Part shown: piece after piece, positions 17,191 to 26,615 of the stretch
Layout of the letters: every line of letters begins with the position of its first letter
Numbering within the stretch: position 1 is the stretch's first letter
Origin: Actinoallomurus iriomotensis
GTDB taxonomy: Bacteria > Actinomycetota > Actinomycetes > Streptosporangiales > Streptosporangiaceae
Reading direction: 5' to 3'
DNA: 64,000 bases
Assembly: GCF_030269445.1 (NCBI RefSeq)
Contig: NZ_BSTJ01000001.1
Location: 893,898-957,897, forward strand
Notes under the pieces: generated by a model
Told to the model about the DNA's origin: nothing
What the model saw: the letters and a program-made list of their open reading frames with translations, nothing else
The model's database searches: none
Program-made: the position numbers and the translations under genes

Positions 17191-18318
17191 TCAGGCTCCG
17201 ATCACGTAGGAGTGGCGCGGATCCCACGACAGCCAGACGCTGTCCCCCCGGGTGGCGACGTCGTCCGCGGAGGAGACGTTCTGCACGAAGACGACGACCT
17301 CGGCGCCCGTGGAGGTCGTCACGTTGTAGTTGGTGAACATGCCGAGGTACACGACCTCGGTCACGGTGCCGCGCAGCGCGCAGCCGTCGCCGGCCGGAGG
17401 ATCGGAGCGGACGTCGATCTTCTCCGGCCGTACGGTGAGCTCGATCTCCTCGCCCGGCGCGGCGGTGCAGGGCACCACGATCCGCTCCCCCAGGCCCGGC
17501 TCGATGACCGCGCGGCCCGCACCGGCGCGGGCGACGGTGCCGGACAGCACGTTGGAGGTGCCGATGAAGCCGGCGACGAAGGTGGTCGCGGGCCGTTCGT
17601 AGATCTCCCGCGGCGTGCCGAGCTGCTCGATCCGGCCGTCGTTCATCACCGCGATGCGGTCCGACATCGTCAGCGCCTCGTTCTGGTCGTGCGTCACGTA
17701 CACGAACGTGATGCCGACCTCGCGCTGGATGCGCTTGAGCTCGACCTGCATCGCCTGGCGGAGCTTGAGGTCCAGCGCGCCGAGCGGCTCGTCGAGCAGC
17801 AGGGCGCGCGGGCGGTTGACCAAAGCGCGGGCCAGCGCCACCCGCTGCTGCTGGCCACCGGACAGCTCGCGCGGTCGCCGTTTCTCCCGGCCCTTCAGGT
17901 CGACGATCTCCAGCATCTCGCCGACGCGCCGCGCGACCTCGCTCTTGGCGACGCCCTTGCGGCGCAGCCCGAAGGCGACGTTCTCGAACACGCTCATGTG
18001 CGGGAACAGCGCGTACGACTGGAACACCATGTTGACGTCCCGCTTGTTCGGCGGCACGCCGACGACGTTCCGGCCGTGCAGGAAGACCTCGCCCTCGGTG
18101 GGTTCGTCGAACCCGGCGATCATCCGCATCGTCGTGGTCTTGCCGCACCCGGACGGGCCGAGCAGCGAGAAGAACTCGCCCTCGCCGATGGACACGTCGA
18201 TGCCCTTGACCGCCGCGACCGCGTCACCGTGCGCGTGGAAGGTCTTCTTGACGCCGTTCAGCTCGATCGCCGCGAGGTCGGCGCCGACGGGCGTCCCCGC
18301 CTCTTTCGTATCGGTCAC
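17191..18318 (-). CDS. ABC transporter ATP-binding protein, PotA-like
   Basis: The 375-residue ATPase carries Walker [13 protein letters not shown]-loop segment [10 protein letters not shown], signature [15 protein letters not shown], Walker [12 protein letters not shown] and switch HDQNEAL. A C-terminal TOBE-like regulatory domain (about 260-375) follows. It is the first gene of the operon and energises the PotBC permease. The 64-bp gap to the aldehyde dehydrogenase contains no obvious terminator, so readthrough from that gene is possible. Confidence 0.92.
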   Translation of the reverse strand: MTDTKEAGTPVGADLAAIELNGVKKTFHAHGDAVAAVKGIDVSIGEGEFFSLLGPSGCGKTTTMRMIAGFDEPTEGEVFLHGRNVVGVPPNKRDVNMVFQSYALFPHMSVFENVAFGLRRKGVAKSEVARRVGEMLEIVDLKGREKRRPRELSGGQQQRVALARALVNRPRALLLDEPLGALDLKLRQAMQVELKRIQREVGITFVYVTHDQNEALTMSDRIAVMNDGRIEQLGTPREIYERPATTFVAGFIGTSNVLSGTVARAGAGRAVIEPGLGERIVVPCTAAPGEEIELTVRPEKIDVRSDPPAGDGCALRGTVTEVVYLGMFTNYNVTTSTGAEVVVFVQNVSSADDVATRGDSVWLSWDPRHSYVIGA

Positions 18319-18382
18319 GAGACCTCCTTCGTCGGCCTCGTGACCACCGTGCTGTGTTCGATGGTTCCCTCGCTCCGCTCGG

Positions 18383-19810
18383 TCACGAGACTCCGATGTG
18401 ACTCATCACGTGCTTGATCCGCGTGTAGTCCTCGAACCCGTACATCGACAGGTCCTTGCCGTACCCCGAGTGCTTGTAGCCGCCGTGCGGCATCTCCGAC
18501 GCGAACGGGATGTGCGTGTTGATCCAGACGGCGCCGAAGTCGAGGCCCTTGGCCATCCGCAGCGCACGGCCGTGGTCCCTGGTCCACACGCTCGCCGCCA
18601 GGCCGTAGTCCACGCCGTTGGCCCAGCGCAATGCCTGTTCTTCGTCGGTGAAGCGCTGCACGGTGATGACCGGGCCGAAGATCTCGTCCTGGATCATCTC
18701 GTCGTCCTGGGCGAGCCCGGTGACGACGGTGGGCGCGTAGAAGTAGCCGCGGTCGCCCAGGCGTTCGCCGCCGGCGACGACCTCGGCGTGCGCGGGCACG
18801 CGGTCGAGGAAGCCGCTCACGCGGGCGAACTGGTTCGCGTTGTTCAGCGGGCCGTAGAAGGCGTCCTCCTGCGACGGCGGGCCGACCGTGGTGGTGCGCG
18901 CCCGCTCGGCCAGTGCGGCGACGAAGTCGTCGTGCACGCCCGGACCGGCGATCACGCGGGTGGCCGCGGTGCAGTCCTGCCCGGCGTTGAAGTAGCCCGC
19001 CTCGGCGATGCCCTGGGCGGCACGTTCCACGTCGGCGTCGTCGAAGACGATGACCGGGGCCTTGCCGCCGAGCTCGAGGTGCACCTTCTTGAGCGTGTCG
19101 GCGGCCTGCCGGGCGACCTCCTTGCCCGCCCGTACGGATCCGGTGACCGAGACCATCTGCGGGATCCGGTGTGCCACGAGTTCGCGCCCGGTGTCGCGGT
19201 CGCCGCAGACGACGTTGAGCACGCCGGGCGGGAGGAACTCGGCCGCGATCTCGGCCAGAAGGAGCGTGGTGACAGGCGTCGTATCGGAGGGTTTGAGCAC
19301 GACGGTGTTGCCCGCCGCGAGCGCCGGCGCGATCTTCCAGGTGGCCATGACCATCGGGTAGTTCCACGGTGTGACCTGCGCGCAGACGCCGATGGGCTCG
19401 CGGCGGATCATCGAGGTGTGGCCGGCCAGGTACTCCCCCGCCGACCGGCCTTCGAGCAGGCGGGCGCAGCCGGCGAAGAACCGGAACTCATCCACCATCG
19501 GGCCGATCTCCTCGTCCCGGGTGAGCTGGAGCGGCTTGCCGGTGTTGCGGCACTCGGCCTGGACGAACTCCTCCGCCCTGGCCTCGACGGCGTCGGCGAT
19601 GCGGAGCAGGGCCAGGCTGCGCTCGGCGGGCGTGGCGTCGCGCCAGCCCGGGAAGGCGGCCTCGGCCGCGGTCATCGCCGCGTCGACGTCCGCGGGTCCG
19701 GAGACCGGAGCCTGGTCGTACGGCTCGCCCGTACTCGGGTCGACCACGTCGGAGACGCGGCCGTCCTTGGCCTCGACGTACTCGCCGCCCACGAAGTTTC
19801 GCAGCGTCAC
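18383..19810 (-). CDS. aminobutyraldehyde-type aldehyde dehydrogenase (PuuC/PatD-like)
   Basis: The GTG at 19810 behind a ggagg-like RBS gives 475 residues, the usual family length; the frame stays open upstream to 19873 but that part lacks homology. NAD-binding and active-site blocks are [27 protein letters not shown], the general base Glu in LELGGKAP and catalytic Cys in [12 protein letters not shown]. The enzyme would oxidise the aminoaldehyde made by the FAD amine oxidase to an amino acid such as GABA. It is divergent from the Lrp regulator. Confidence 0.9.
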   Translation of the reverse strand: MTLRNFVGGEYVEAKDGRVSDVVDPSTGEPYDQAPVSGPADVDAAMTAAEAAFPGWRDATPAERSLALLRIADAVEARAEEFVQAECRNTGKPLQLTRDEEIGPMVDEFRFFAGCARLLEGRSAGEYLAGHTSMIRREPIGVCAQVTPWNYPMVMATWKIAPALAAGNTVVLKPSDTTPVTTLLLAEIAAEFLPPGVLNVVCGDRDTGRELVAHRIPQMVSVTGSVRAGKEVARQAADTLKKVHLELGGKAPVIVFDDADVERAAQGIAEAGYFNAGQDCTAATRVIAGPGVHDDFVAALAERARTTTVGPPSQEDAFYGPLNNANQFARVSGFLDRVPAHAEVVAGGERLGDRGYFYAPTVVTGLAQDDEMIQDEIFGPVITVQRFTDEEQALRWANGVDYGLAASVWTRDHGRALRMAKGLDFGAVWINTHIPFASEMPHGGYKHSGYGKDLSMYGFEDYTRIKHVMSHIGVS

Positions 19811-19879
19811 CCTCGACCTCCGGGGTCCGGAACGGATGGCCCCGACCATGGCAGAACCGTCGAGGTGAAACAAGGGATT

Positions 19880-19942
19880 CCGTTGTTACAATCGGATTTC
19901 ACGATGGATTCCTTGACAATCACGGCACAGGTGACACGATGT
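19880..19942 (+). promoter_or_regulatory. putative promoter and operator region of the Lrp-like regulator
   Basis: A TTGACA box at 19913-19918 is followed after 18 nt by CGATGT (19937-19942), upstream of the ATG at 19961 with its RBS gaggagg. Just upstream, around 19880-19900, an imperfect inverted repeat ccgttgt-t-acaatcgg resembles an Lrp/AsnC site and lies between the divergent dehydrogenase and regulator genes. Autoregulation is inference. Confidence 0.45.
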
Positions 19943-19960
19943 CGCATCGAGGAGGACTCG

Positions 19961-20461
19961 ATGAGCGACGAACACCCACCGCCGGTCCGGCAGACGCCGA
20001 GCGGGCGGCGCACCGGTGTGAACCTCGACGAGACGTCAAAGAAGATCATTGAGCTGCTGCAGGCGGACGGGCGCCGTTCGTACGCGGCGCTCGGCAAGGC
20101 CGTCGGCCTGTCGGAGGCGGCGGTGCGCCAGCGGGTGCAGCGGCTGCTCGAAGCCGGCGTGATGCAGATCGTCGCGGTCACCGACCCGCTGTCCCTGGGC
20201 TTCCCACGGCAGGCGATGATCGGCGTCAAGTGCGAGGGCGACCTCACCGCGGTCGCGGACGCGCTGGCCGCGATCGACGAGATCGACTACGTCGTCATCA
20301 CCGCCGGGTCCTTCGACCTGCTCGCCGAGCTCGTCTGCGAGAACGACGACCACCTCCTCGAACTCCTGGGCCGCATCCGGGCCGTACCGACCGTCACCAG
20401 CACCGAGAGCTTCGTCTACCTCAAACTGCGCAAGCAGATCTACTCCTGGGGAACGCGATGA
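19961..20461 (+). CDS. Lrp/AsnC family transcriptional regulator
   Basis: The 166-residue protein starts at ATG 19961 behind gaggagg. The N-terminal AsnC helix-turn-helix spans KKIIELLQADGRRSYAAL to SEAAVRQRVQRLLEAGV. The C-terminal RAM ligand domain includes MIGVKCEGD, IDYVVITAGSFDLLAELV and VTSTESFVYLKL. It probably senses the amine or its amino-acid product and controls the divergent dehydrogenase/transporter unit and its own downstream aminotransferase gene. Confidence 0.9.
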   Translation: MSDEHPPPVRQTPSGRRTGVNLDETSKKIIELLQADGRRSYAALGKAVGLSEAAVRQRVQRLLEAGVMQIVAVTDPLSLGFPRQAMIGVKCEGDLTAVADALAAIDEIDYVVITAGSFDLLAELVCENDDHLLELLGRIRAVPTVTSTESFVYLKLRKQIYSWGTR

Positions 20462-20487
20462 CCCAGCGTAAGGAGGCTGAGCGGCCC

Positions 20488-21843
20488 ATGACCACACAGG
20501 ATTCGGCAAAACGCCATCTGTGGCTGCACTTCACCCGGATGTCGGCGTACAAGGACAGCGAGATTCCGGTCATCGTGCGCGGTGAGGGCCCGTACGTCTA
20601 CGACGACCGGGGCCGTCGCTACCTGGACGGGCTGTCCGGCCTGTTCGTCTCCCAGCTCGGCCACGGCCGGACCGAGCTCGCCGAGGCCGCGGGCCGCCAG
20701 GCCGGCGAGCTGGCCTACTTCCCTCTCTGGTCCTACGCCCACCCGAACGCCGTCGAGCTGGCCGAGCGCCTGGCCGGCCTCGCGCCCGGCGACCTGAACC
20801 GGGTGTTCTTCACCACCAGCGGGTCCGAGGCCGTCGAGTCGGCGTTCAAGCTCGCCCGCAACTACTTCAAGCTGGTCGGGCAGCCGGAGCGCTACAAGGT
20901 GATCAGCCGGGACATCGCCTACCACGGCACGTCGATGGGCGCGTTGTCGATCACCGGCCTGGCCGGCATCAAGCCGCCGTTCGAACCGCTCGTGCCCGGA
21001 TCCGTACGCGTGCCGAACACCAACTTCTACCGCGCGCCCGAGCACGGCGACTCGCTGGAGCGGTTCGGGCAGTGGGCGGCGGACGAGATCGAGCGGGCCA
21101 TCGAGCGCGAGGGGCCCGAGACGGTGGCCGCGGTGTACCTGGAGCCGGTGCAGAACTCCGGCGGCTGCTTCCCGCCGCCGCCCGGCTACTTCCAGCGGGT
21201 CCGCGAGATCTGCGACCGGCACGGCGTGCTGCTCGTCTCCGACGAGGTGATCTGCGCGTTCGGCCGGCTCGGCCACTACTTCGGCGCCGACCGGTACGGC
21301 TACCGGCCCGACATCATCACCTTCGCCAAGGGCCTGACCTCCGGCTACTCGCCGCTGGGCGGCATGCTCGTCGACGACCGGCTGATGGAGCCGTTCAACG
21401 AAGGAACCGCGACGTTCCTGCACGGCATCACCTTCGCCGGCCACCCGGTCTCGACGGCCGTGGCCCTGGCCAACCTGGAGGTGTTCGAGAAGGAGAAGGT
21501 CCTCGAGAACGTCCGCGCGAACGAGGCCGGTTTCCGCTCCACCCTCGAACGGCTGAACGACCTGCCCATCGTCGGCGACGTACGCGGCGACGGCTACTTC
21601 TACGGCATCGAGCTCGTGAAGGACAAGACCACCAAGCTGACCTTCGACGACGACGAGTCCGAACGGCTGCTGCGCGGGTTCCTGTCGCCGGCGCTGTTCG
21701 ACGCGGGCCTGGTCTGCCGCGCCGACGACCGCGGCGACCCGGTCATCCAGCTTGCCCCGCCGCTGATCTGCGGCCAGGAGCACTTCGACGAGATCGAACG
21801 GATCCTGCGGTCGGTGCTGACGGAGGCGTGGACGCGGGTCTGA
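20488..21843 (+). CDS. class III aminotransferase (putrescine/beta-alanine:pyruvate type)
   Basis: The 451-residue enzyme has GLFVSQLGHGRTEL, the PLP phosphate segment FFTTSGSEAVESAFK, YHGTSMGALS, the PLP-binding Asp in VLLVSDEVICAFGR and the Schiff-base lysine in TFAKGLTSGYSPLGG. ATG 20488 lies 11 nt after AGGAGG (20471-20476); ATG 20458, overlapping the Lrp stop by 4 bp, is a possible alternative start adding ten residues. The enzyme would deaminate a diamine or omega-amino acid and thus parallels or follows the FAD oxidase route. It couples to the next gene through TGATG. Confidence 0.9.
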   Translation: MTTQDSAKRHLWLHFTRMSAYKDSEIPVIVRGEGPYVYDDRGRRYLDGLSGLFVSQLGHGRTELAEAAGRQAGELAYFPLWSYAHPNAVELAERLAGLAPGDLNRVFFTTSGSEAVESAFKLARNYFKLVGQPERYKVISRDIAYHGTSMGALSITGLAGIKPPFEPLVPGSVRVPNTNFYRAPEHGDSLERFGQWAADEIERAIEREGPETVAAVYLEPVQNSGGCFPPPPGYFQRVREICDRHGVLLVSDEVICAFGRLGHYFGADRYGYRPDIITFAKGLTSGYSPLGGMLVDDRLMEPFNEGTATFLHGITFAGHPVSTAVALANLEVFEKEKVLENVRANEAGFRSTLERLNDLPIVGDVRGDGYFYGIELVKDKTTKLTFDDDESERLLRGFLSPALFDAGLVCRADDRGDPVIQLAPPLICGQEHFDEIERILRSVLTEAWTRV

Positions 21844-22511
21844 TGGCCTCGGGGCTGTCCGGCACGGAGCGCACGCGGCATCGGCGGCTGCGCGACCAGG
21901 GCCGCACCGACCGTGCGGCCCTGTTCGCCGTGCTGCGCGCCGGATTCGTCTGCCATCTGGGCGTCATCGTCGACGGCGCGCCGATGGTCGTGCCGACGGT
22001 GTACGGCTTCGACGACTCCTTCCTGTACTTCCACGGGTCGGTCGCCAGCCGGAGCCTGGCGGGCGGGCGGACGGTGTGCGTGACGGTGACGCACGTGGAC
22101 GGGCTGGTGCTGGCCCGCTCGGTGTTCGAGCACGGGGTCAACTACCGCAGCGCGATGGTGTACGGCCTGCCGCGCGCGCTGTCCGGGGAGGCCAAAGTGG
22201 AGGGGCTGCGCGTGCTGACCGAGCACGCGGCGCCCGGCCAGTGGGACTACGCGCGGCGACCGAGCCGTAAGGAGCTCGCCGCCACAGTGATCTTCGCCCT
22301 GCCCCTGGACGAGGCGTCGGTGAAGGTCGCGGAGGGACCGCCGGCGGACGGCGACGGCCCGGACGCCTCGCTGGGGCTGTGGGCCGGGGTCGTGCCGCTG
22401 GAGGTCGTCTCCCGTCCGCCCGTACCCGACCCGGCGCTTCCGGACGGCCTCCCGGCGCCCGCCCACATCGCCGGCCTGCTCCCTCCGGGCGCAGGCCGGG
22501 AACCGATGTGA
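21843..22511 (+). CDS. pyridoxamine 5'-phosphate oxidase-like flavin split-barrel protein
   Basis: The 222-residue protein belongs to the NimA-like / PNPOx-related split-barrel family: VCHLGVIVDGAPMVVPTVY and YFHGSVASRSL are diagnostic. Such proteins bind FMN or related cofactors and their substrates are mostly unknown. The start ATG shares one base with the aminotransferase stop, so it is part of the amine operon. It may handle a PLP-related or flavin-dependent step, but this is only contextual. Confidence 0.85.
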   Translation: MASGLSGTERTRHRRLRDQGRTDRAALFAVLRAGFVCHLGVIVDGAPMVVPTVYGFDDSFLYFHGSVASRSLAGGRTVCVTVTHVDGLVLARSVFEHGVNYRSAMVYGLPRALSGEAKVEGLRVLTEHAAPGQWDYARRPSRKELAATVIFALPLDEASVKVAEGPPADGDGPDASLGLWAGVVPLEVVSRPPVPDPALPDGLPAPAHIAGLLPPGAGREPM

Positions 22512-22524
22512 CCGGGCTTGACGT

Positions 22525-23112
22525 TCACGGCCACGCGCCCAGTGCGATCCGCGCGGCGTGCTCGAGTTCGGTCCTGCGTACGCCGTCGCGGGCCGCCTGC
22601 GCGATTCCGCTCAGCGTCGACATCGTGTAGCGGGCCAATGCCTGTGCGTCCGTGTCGGCGGGAAGCTCACCGGAGGTCAGGTCGGCGCGGATCTTGTCGG
22701 CGAACGCGGCGACCTTGGCCTCCCGGATGCGCCGCAACCGCGTCGCCACCGTGACGTCGGCGGTACCGGCGTCGCCACTGATGATGAGGCATCCGGTCGG
22801 CAGGCCGCGACGGCTGTAACGGGTCGGCGCCTCGGCGAAGACGCGTGCGGCCGCCTCCTTGGCGGTGCGCTCCTCGGCCAGGGCCGCGTCGATGAACCCG
22901 CCGTACTTCTCGTCGTACACGCGGAGGACCTCGGCGAAGAACGTCCGCTTGTCGCCGAAGGCGTTGTAGATGCTCGGAGCACCGATCCCGAGCTCCTCGC
23001 TGAGATCCCGTACCGAGGTGCCCTCGTAGCCCCGCCGCCAGAACAGCCGGATCGCCTTGTCCAGGACCGCGTCCCGGTCGAAGGAGGAGGGACGTCCACG
23101 CGTCGTCGCCAT
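22525..23112 (-). CDS. TetR/AcrR family repressor
   Basis: The 195-residue regulator has an N-terminal TetR HTH (DKAIRLFWRRGYEGTSVRDL, then IGAPSIYNAFGDKRTFF) and a helical ligand domain. Residues FWRRGYEGTS and YNAFGDKR place it in the common actinobacterial subgroup controlling oxidoreductase genes. It is divergent from the SDR gene. Two copies of a 14-bp motif in the spacer, one a perfect palindrome, are its likely operators. Confidence 0.9.
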   Translation of the reverse strand: MATTRGRPSSFDRDAVLDKAIRLFWRRGYEGTSVRDLSEELGIGAPSIYNAFGDKRTFFAEVLRVYDEKYGGFIDAALAEERTAKEAAARVFAEAPTRYSRRGLPTGCLIISGDAGTADVTVATRLRRIREAKVAAFADKIRADLTSGELPADTDAQALARYTMSTLSGIAQAARDGVRRTELEHAARIALGAWP

Positions 23113-23124
23113 GAGCCCATTTTA

Positions 23125-23174
23125 TAGCGCCCGTTAGACAATATGCTACGGTTCGTTTTGTAACGGCCGTTAGA
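23125..23174. promoter_or_regulatory. paired TetR operator-like sites
   Basis: Motif tagcgcccgttaga (23125-23138) and motif taacggccgttaga (23161-23174) share 12 of 14 bases. The second contains the perfect 12-bp palindrome taacggccgtta. They flank the promoter region between the TetR gene and the SDR gene, fitting autorepression plus repression of the SDR-MFS unit. Confidence 0.65.
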
Positions 23175-23187
23175 GAAAGGAGTGCTC

Positions 23188-23940
23188 ATGGGATCGCTGA
23201 CGGGTAAGACGGCGTTGGTCACCGGTGCGGGCCGGGGAATCGGCCGGGCGATCGCGCTTCGGCTGGCTCGCGACGGCGCACGTGTCGGCGTGCACTACGG
23301 CAGCAGCGCCGAAGCCGCCGAACGGACCGTCGGGACGATCCGCGACGGCGGTGGCCAGGCCTTCGCGATCCAGGCTCGGCTCGGGATCCCGGGTGACGCC
23401 GAGACGGTGTGGACGGCGTTCGACGAACACGCCGACGGGGTGGACATCCTGGTCAACAACGCGGGCGTCCTGGGCGGGCGGATCCCCTTCGCCGAGGTCG
23501 ACGAGGCGCGCTATGACGAGGTCTTCGCGGTCAACACCAAGGCGGCGTTCTTCCTCGCCCAGCATGGCCTGTCGCGGCTGCGCGACGGCGGCCGGATCAT
23601 CAATGTCTCCACCCGGTTCACCCACGGCGCGCGACTCCCGGAGCTGATGGCGTACGCGATGTCGAAGGCCGCGGTCGACTCGCTGACGGCGTCCCTGGCC
23701 AAGGAACTCGGACCGCGCGCGATCACGGTCAACGCCGTCGGCCCCGGCGCGACCGACACCGACATGAACACCGCGAGGCTCGCGACGGAGGAGGGCCGCG
23801 CCGCGATCGCCGCTCTGTCTCCGCTGAACCGCGTCGCGCAGCCGGACGACATCGCCGACGTCGTCGCCTTTCTCGCCTCGGAAGACGCACGATGGGTGAC
23901 CGGGCAGTGGATCGACGCGAGTGGCGGGTCGATGCTCTGA
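23188..23940 (+). CDS. SDR family NAD(P)-dependent oxidoreductase
   Basis: ATG 23188 follows gaaagga with ideal spacing, giving 250 residues. Classical short-chain dehydrogenase motifs are TGAGRGIGRAIA (cofactor), NNAGV, the Ser of INVSTRF and catalytic Tyr/Lys in YAMSKAA, with a C-terminal WVTGQWIDASGGSML. It is closest in pattern to 3-oxoacyl-ACP-reductase-like SDRs; the substrate is unknown. It is coupled by TGATG to the MFS gene and repressed, by inference, by the divergent TetR protein. Confidence 0.9.
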   Translation: MGSLTGKTALVTGAGRGIGRAIALRLARDGARVGVHYGSSAEAAERTVGTIRDGGGQAFAIQARLGIPGDAETVWTAFDEHADGVDILVNNAGVLGGRIPFAEVDEARYDEVFAVNTKAAFFLAQHGLSRLRDGGRIINVSTRFTHGARLPELMAYAMSKAAVDSLTASLAKELGPRAITVNAVGPGATDTDMNTARLATEEGRAAIAALSPLNRVAQPDDIADVVAFLASEDARWVTGQWIDASGGSML

Positions 23941-25130
23941 TGCCCGTCCCGGTCCTGATCATCGGGTTCGCGATCTTCGCCCAGGGCACCAGCGAACTGA
24001 TGCTCGCCGGCCTGCTGCCGGAACTCGCCGCCGATCTCCACGTCACGATCTCGCAGGCAGGGCTGCTGATCTCCGGATTCGCGCTCGGCATGCTCATCGG
24101 CGCGCCCACCCTGGCCATCGTCACGCTGCGCTGGCCGCGCAAACGGGCCATGACCGCCTTCCTGGCGATCTTCGTCCTCGCGCACGTGGTCGGCGCGCTG
24201 ACCTCGAGCTACGCCGTGCTGTTCGCCGCCCGATTCGTCGGCGCATTCGTCTATGCCGGATTCTGGGCCGTCGGTGGAAGCACTGCCATGGCACTCGTCG
24301 CACCCGACCGGCGCGGACGCGTGATGAGCATCGTCGCCGGCGGTCTCACCGTCGCCACCGTGATCGGACTGCCCGCCGGCACCTGGATCGGCCAGCACCT
24401 CGGCTGGCGAGGAGCGTTCTGGTGCGTCGCCGCGCTCGCCGCCCTGGCCATCCTCGCCGTGCTCGCCAAGGTGCCCGACCTCCGCCCCACGACCACGCCG
24501 CGAGTGCGCGAAGAGCTGCGCGGGCTCGCCCCGCCGAGGCTGTGGCTGTCGTACGCCATGACGGCGGTCTCCACCGCCGCGCTACTGGGTACGTTCTCCT
24601 ACCTGGGCGCGATGCTCGTCGACACGACCGGCCTCGATGCCGCCTGGGTGCCCGGCGTCCTGCTCGTGTACGGCATCGGTGCACTGCTCGGCATGGCGGT
24701 CGGTGGCCGCGCCGCCGACACTCGGCCCCTCGGCGTCCTCGCCGCCGGCTTCACCGGGCTGCTGGTCACCTCGGTCATGCTCGGGCTCGCCGCACCGCAT
24801 GCCGTCGCCGTTGTGATCTTGGTCTTGCTGCTGGGACTGGCCGGGTTCGGCACCAACCCGGCGCTCAACTCACGGGTGTTCGGAATCGCCCCGGCGGCAC
24901 CGACACTGGCGGTCGCGGGGAACACCTCGGCGTTCAACATCGGCATCAGCGTCGGCCCGTGGCTCGGCGGGACGGCGCTCACCGCGGGGCTCGGCTACCC
25001 GGCGGTGGCCTGGATCGGCGCATGCCTCGCCGGCGTCGCACTGGCACTGCTGGCCATCGAGACGACCATCACACGGGCTCATCGCTCCCGAGTGCCGCAC
25101 GGAGAGCGGCGACCGTGCGCCGCCGTCTGA
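23940..25130 (+). CDS. MFS transporter (12-TMS, Cmx/AraJ-like drug exporter family)
   Basis: The 396-residue protein starts at ATG 23940, one base of which ends the SDR stop codon. It opens VLIIGFAIFAQGTSELMLA and continues GLLPELAADLHVTISQAG, as in chloramphenicol/arabinose-type exporters of the DHA1 group. About 12 helices are visible. Together with the SDR gene under TetR control it looks like a small detoxification unit (modify and export). Confidence 0.88.
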   Translation: MPVPVLIIGFAIFAQGTSELMLAGLLPELAADLHVTISQAGLLISGFALGMLIGAPTLAIVTLRWPRKRAMTAFLAIFVLAHVVGALTSSYAVLFAARFVGAFVYAGFWAVGGSTAMALVAPDRRGRVMSIVAGGLTVATVIGLPAGTWIGQHLGWRGAFWCVAALAALAILAVLAKVPDLRPTTTPRVREELRGLAPPRLWLSYAMTAVSTAALLGTFSYLGAMLVDTTGLDAAWVPGVLLVYGIGALLGMAVGGRAADTRPLGVLAAGFTGLLVTSVMLGLAAPHAVAVVILVLLLGLAGFGTNPALNSRVFGIAPAAPTLAVAGNTSAFNIGISVGPWLGGTALTAGLGYPAVAWIGACLAGVALALLAIETTITRAHRSRVPHGERRPCAAV

Positions 25131-25145
25131 CCCACGGCCGAGCGG

Positions 25146-26615
25146 TCAGCGGGCAGGGCGCAGATCGGGAACCGACCCCGGGCGGTTGAGCAGCAGGTAC
25201 CCGTCCTGCTGCCGGACCACCGCATAGCCCTCGCGCCGCAGCAGGCTCACCCGGTCGCGCTGAGCCTGCAGCGAGGGGAACGGAAAGTCCAGAGCCGCCA
25301 CGTCGGCCACCACCCACGGCGCCCAGCGCGGCCGGTCGTCCCACAACAGCACCCGCGTACGGCCGCTCAGCTGCGGGCCCACCCCGTTGGGCGCCTCGAC
25401 CAGCGCGCCGTCCGGGATGGCCGGCAGGATCGCGGCCACGGCCCTGGCCCGCGCGTCGCGCCGGTAGAAGCCGCGCTCGACGAACTTGGCGAAGGCGAAG
25501 TGCGGGACCACCGCCAGCGTCGCGGCCAGGGCGGCCACCGGCCACACGTGCTCGGCCCGCAGCCGCGGCAGCAGCCGCCCGAGGCGGGCCGCGCCGTCGA
25601 CGCCCGCCGCGACGAGGAGGGCGGCCAGCGCGACGTTGTAGTGGAACCGCGGTTCCCACCAGTGCCCGAACCGGCTCGACAGCATCCGCTCGGCCAGCAG
25701 CGGCAGCACCGCCAGCGTGATCGGTGACAGGAGCGGAAGCAGCAGCAGCGGGGCCACCAGCCACAGCATCGTCGTCACCTTGACGTGCGGGGTGACCAGG
25801 AGCCGGCCGACGGTCCACGGATGCGTGAGCGCACCGGAGGCCGCGTGCGGCAGATCGCGGCCGAGCGCGTCGTACGCCCAGTAGTAGTCGGCCGAGCCGC
25901 CGAAGGCCGGGATCAGCACCCGTGAGGCGAGCCACGTCCAGAACACCCCGGCCACGACGAGAAAGGCCGCACGTCTCCGTTCGCCCGGCCGGGTCAGCAG
26001 GTACAGCCCGAAGCCGGCGACCAGCAGGCCCATGTCCTCCTTCACCAGCAGCAGAGCGCCGGCCGCCGCCGCGCTCTGCCACCGCCGGCCGGCCTCGTGG
26101 CGTTCGAGCACGAGCATCGACAGGACCGGCGCGAACGCCATCTCGTGGAAGTCGAACGCCAGCGTCTCGGCCACCGGCCACGCCAGCGCGTACACGGCGG
26201 AGACGCAGTACGCCGGCCCGCTCCCGAGCCGCCGCCGCGTGAACGCCCAGAGCGGGACGATCGTCAGCGCCAGCAGCACCGACTGGGCGACGAGGAGGGT
26301 CTGCGGCCCGTCGTGGATCCAGTACAGCGGGGCGAGCAGCGCGAGGATCGGCGAGAAGTGGTCGCCGAGCACGTTGAACTGCGCGCCGAACCCGTTGTGC
26401 ACGCCCTTGACGATCGCGACGGGCAGGTGCAGGCGGCTGTAGGACCGTACCGCCTGGTCGAAGATCACCAGGTCGTACGTCGTGGTGCGGAAGGCCCAGA
26501 ACCGTACGAGGGCGTACACCGAGTAGACGGCCGCCACCACCACGGTGAGGGCCCCGACCGCCACCGCCTGGCGGCGGGGCGTCCCGGTGCGCGGTTCGGT
26601 GGCCTCGGCGAGCAT
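25146..26615 (-). CDS. DUF2079 family polytopic membrane protein
   Basis: The 489-residue membrane protein has an N-terminal helix and the DUF2079 signature FRTTTYDLVIFDQAVRSY followed by [19 protein letters not shown]. About 10-12 spans precede a soluble C-terminal domain of roughly 100 residues (from about 385). The fold resembles GT-C glycosyltransferases, but no reaction is established. The start ATG shares a base with the HIT gene stop, so both are cotranscribed. Confidence 0.88.
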   Translation of the reverse strand: MLAEATEPRTGTPRRQAVAVGALTVVVAAVYSVYALVRFWAFRTTTYDLVIFDQAVRSYSRLHLPVAIVKGVHNGFGAQFNVLGDHFSPILALLAPLYWIHDGPQTLLVAQSVLLALTIVPLWAFTRRRLGSGPAYCVSAVYALAWPVAETLAFDFHEMAFAPVLSMLVLERHEAGRRWQSAAAAGALLLVKEDMGLLVAGFGLYLLTRPGERRRAAFLVVAGVFWTWLASRVLIPAFGGSADYYWAYDALGRDLPHAASGALTHPWTVGRLLVTPHVKVTTMLWLVAPLLLLPLLSPITLAVLPLLAERMLSSRFGHWWEPRFHYNVALAALLVAAGVDGAARLGRLLPRLRAEHVWPVAALAATLAVVPHFAFAKFVERGFYRRDARARAVAAILPAIPDGALVEAPNGVGPQLSGRTRVLLWDDRPRWAPWVVADVAALDFPFPSLQAQRDRVSLLRREGYAVVRQQDGYLLLNRPGSVPDLRPAR

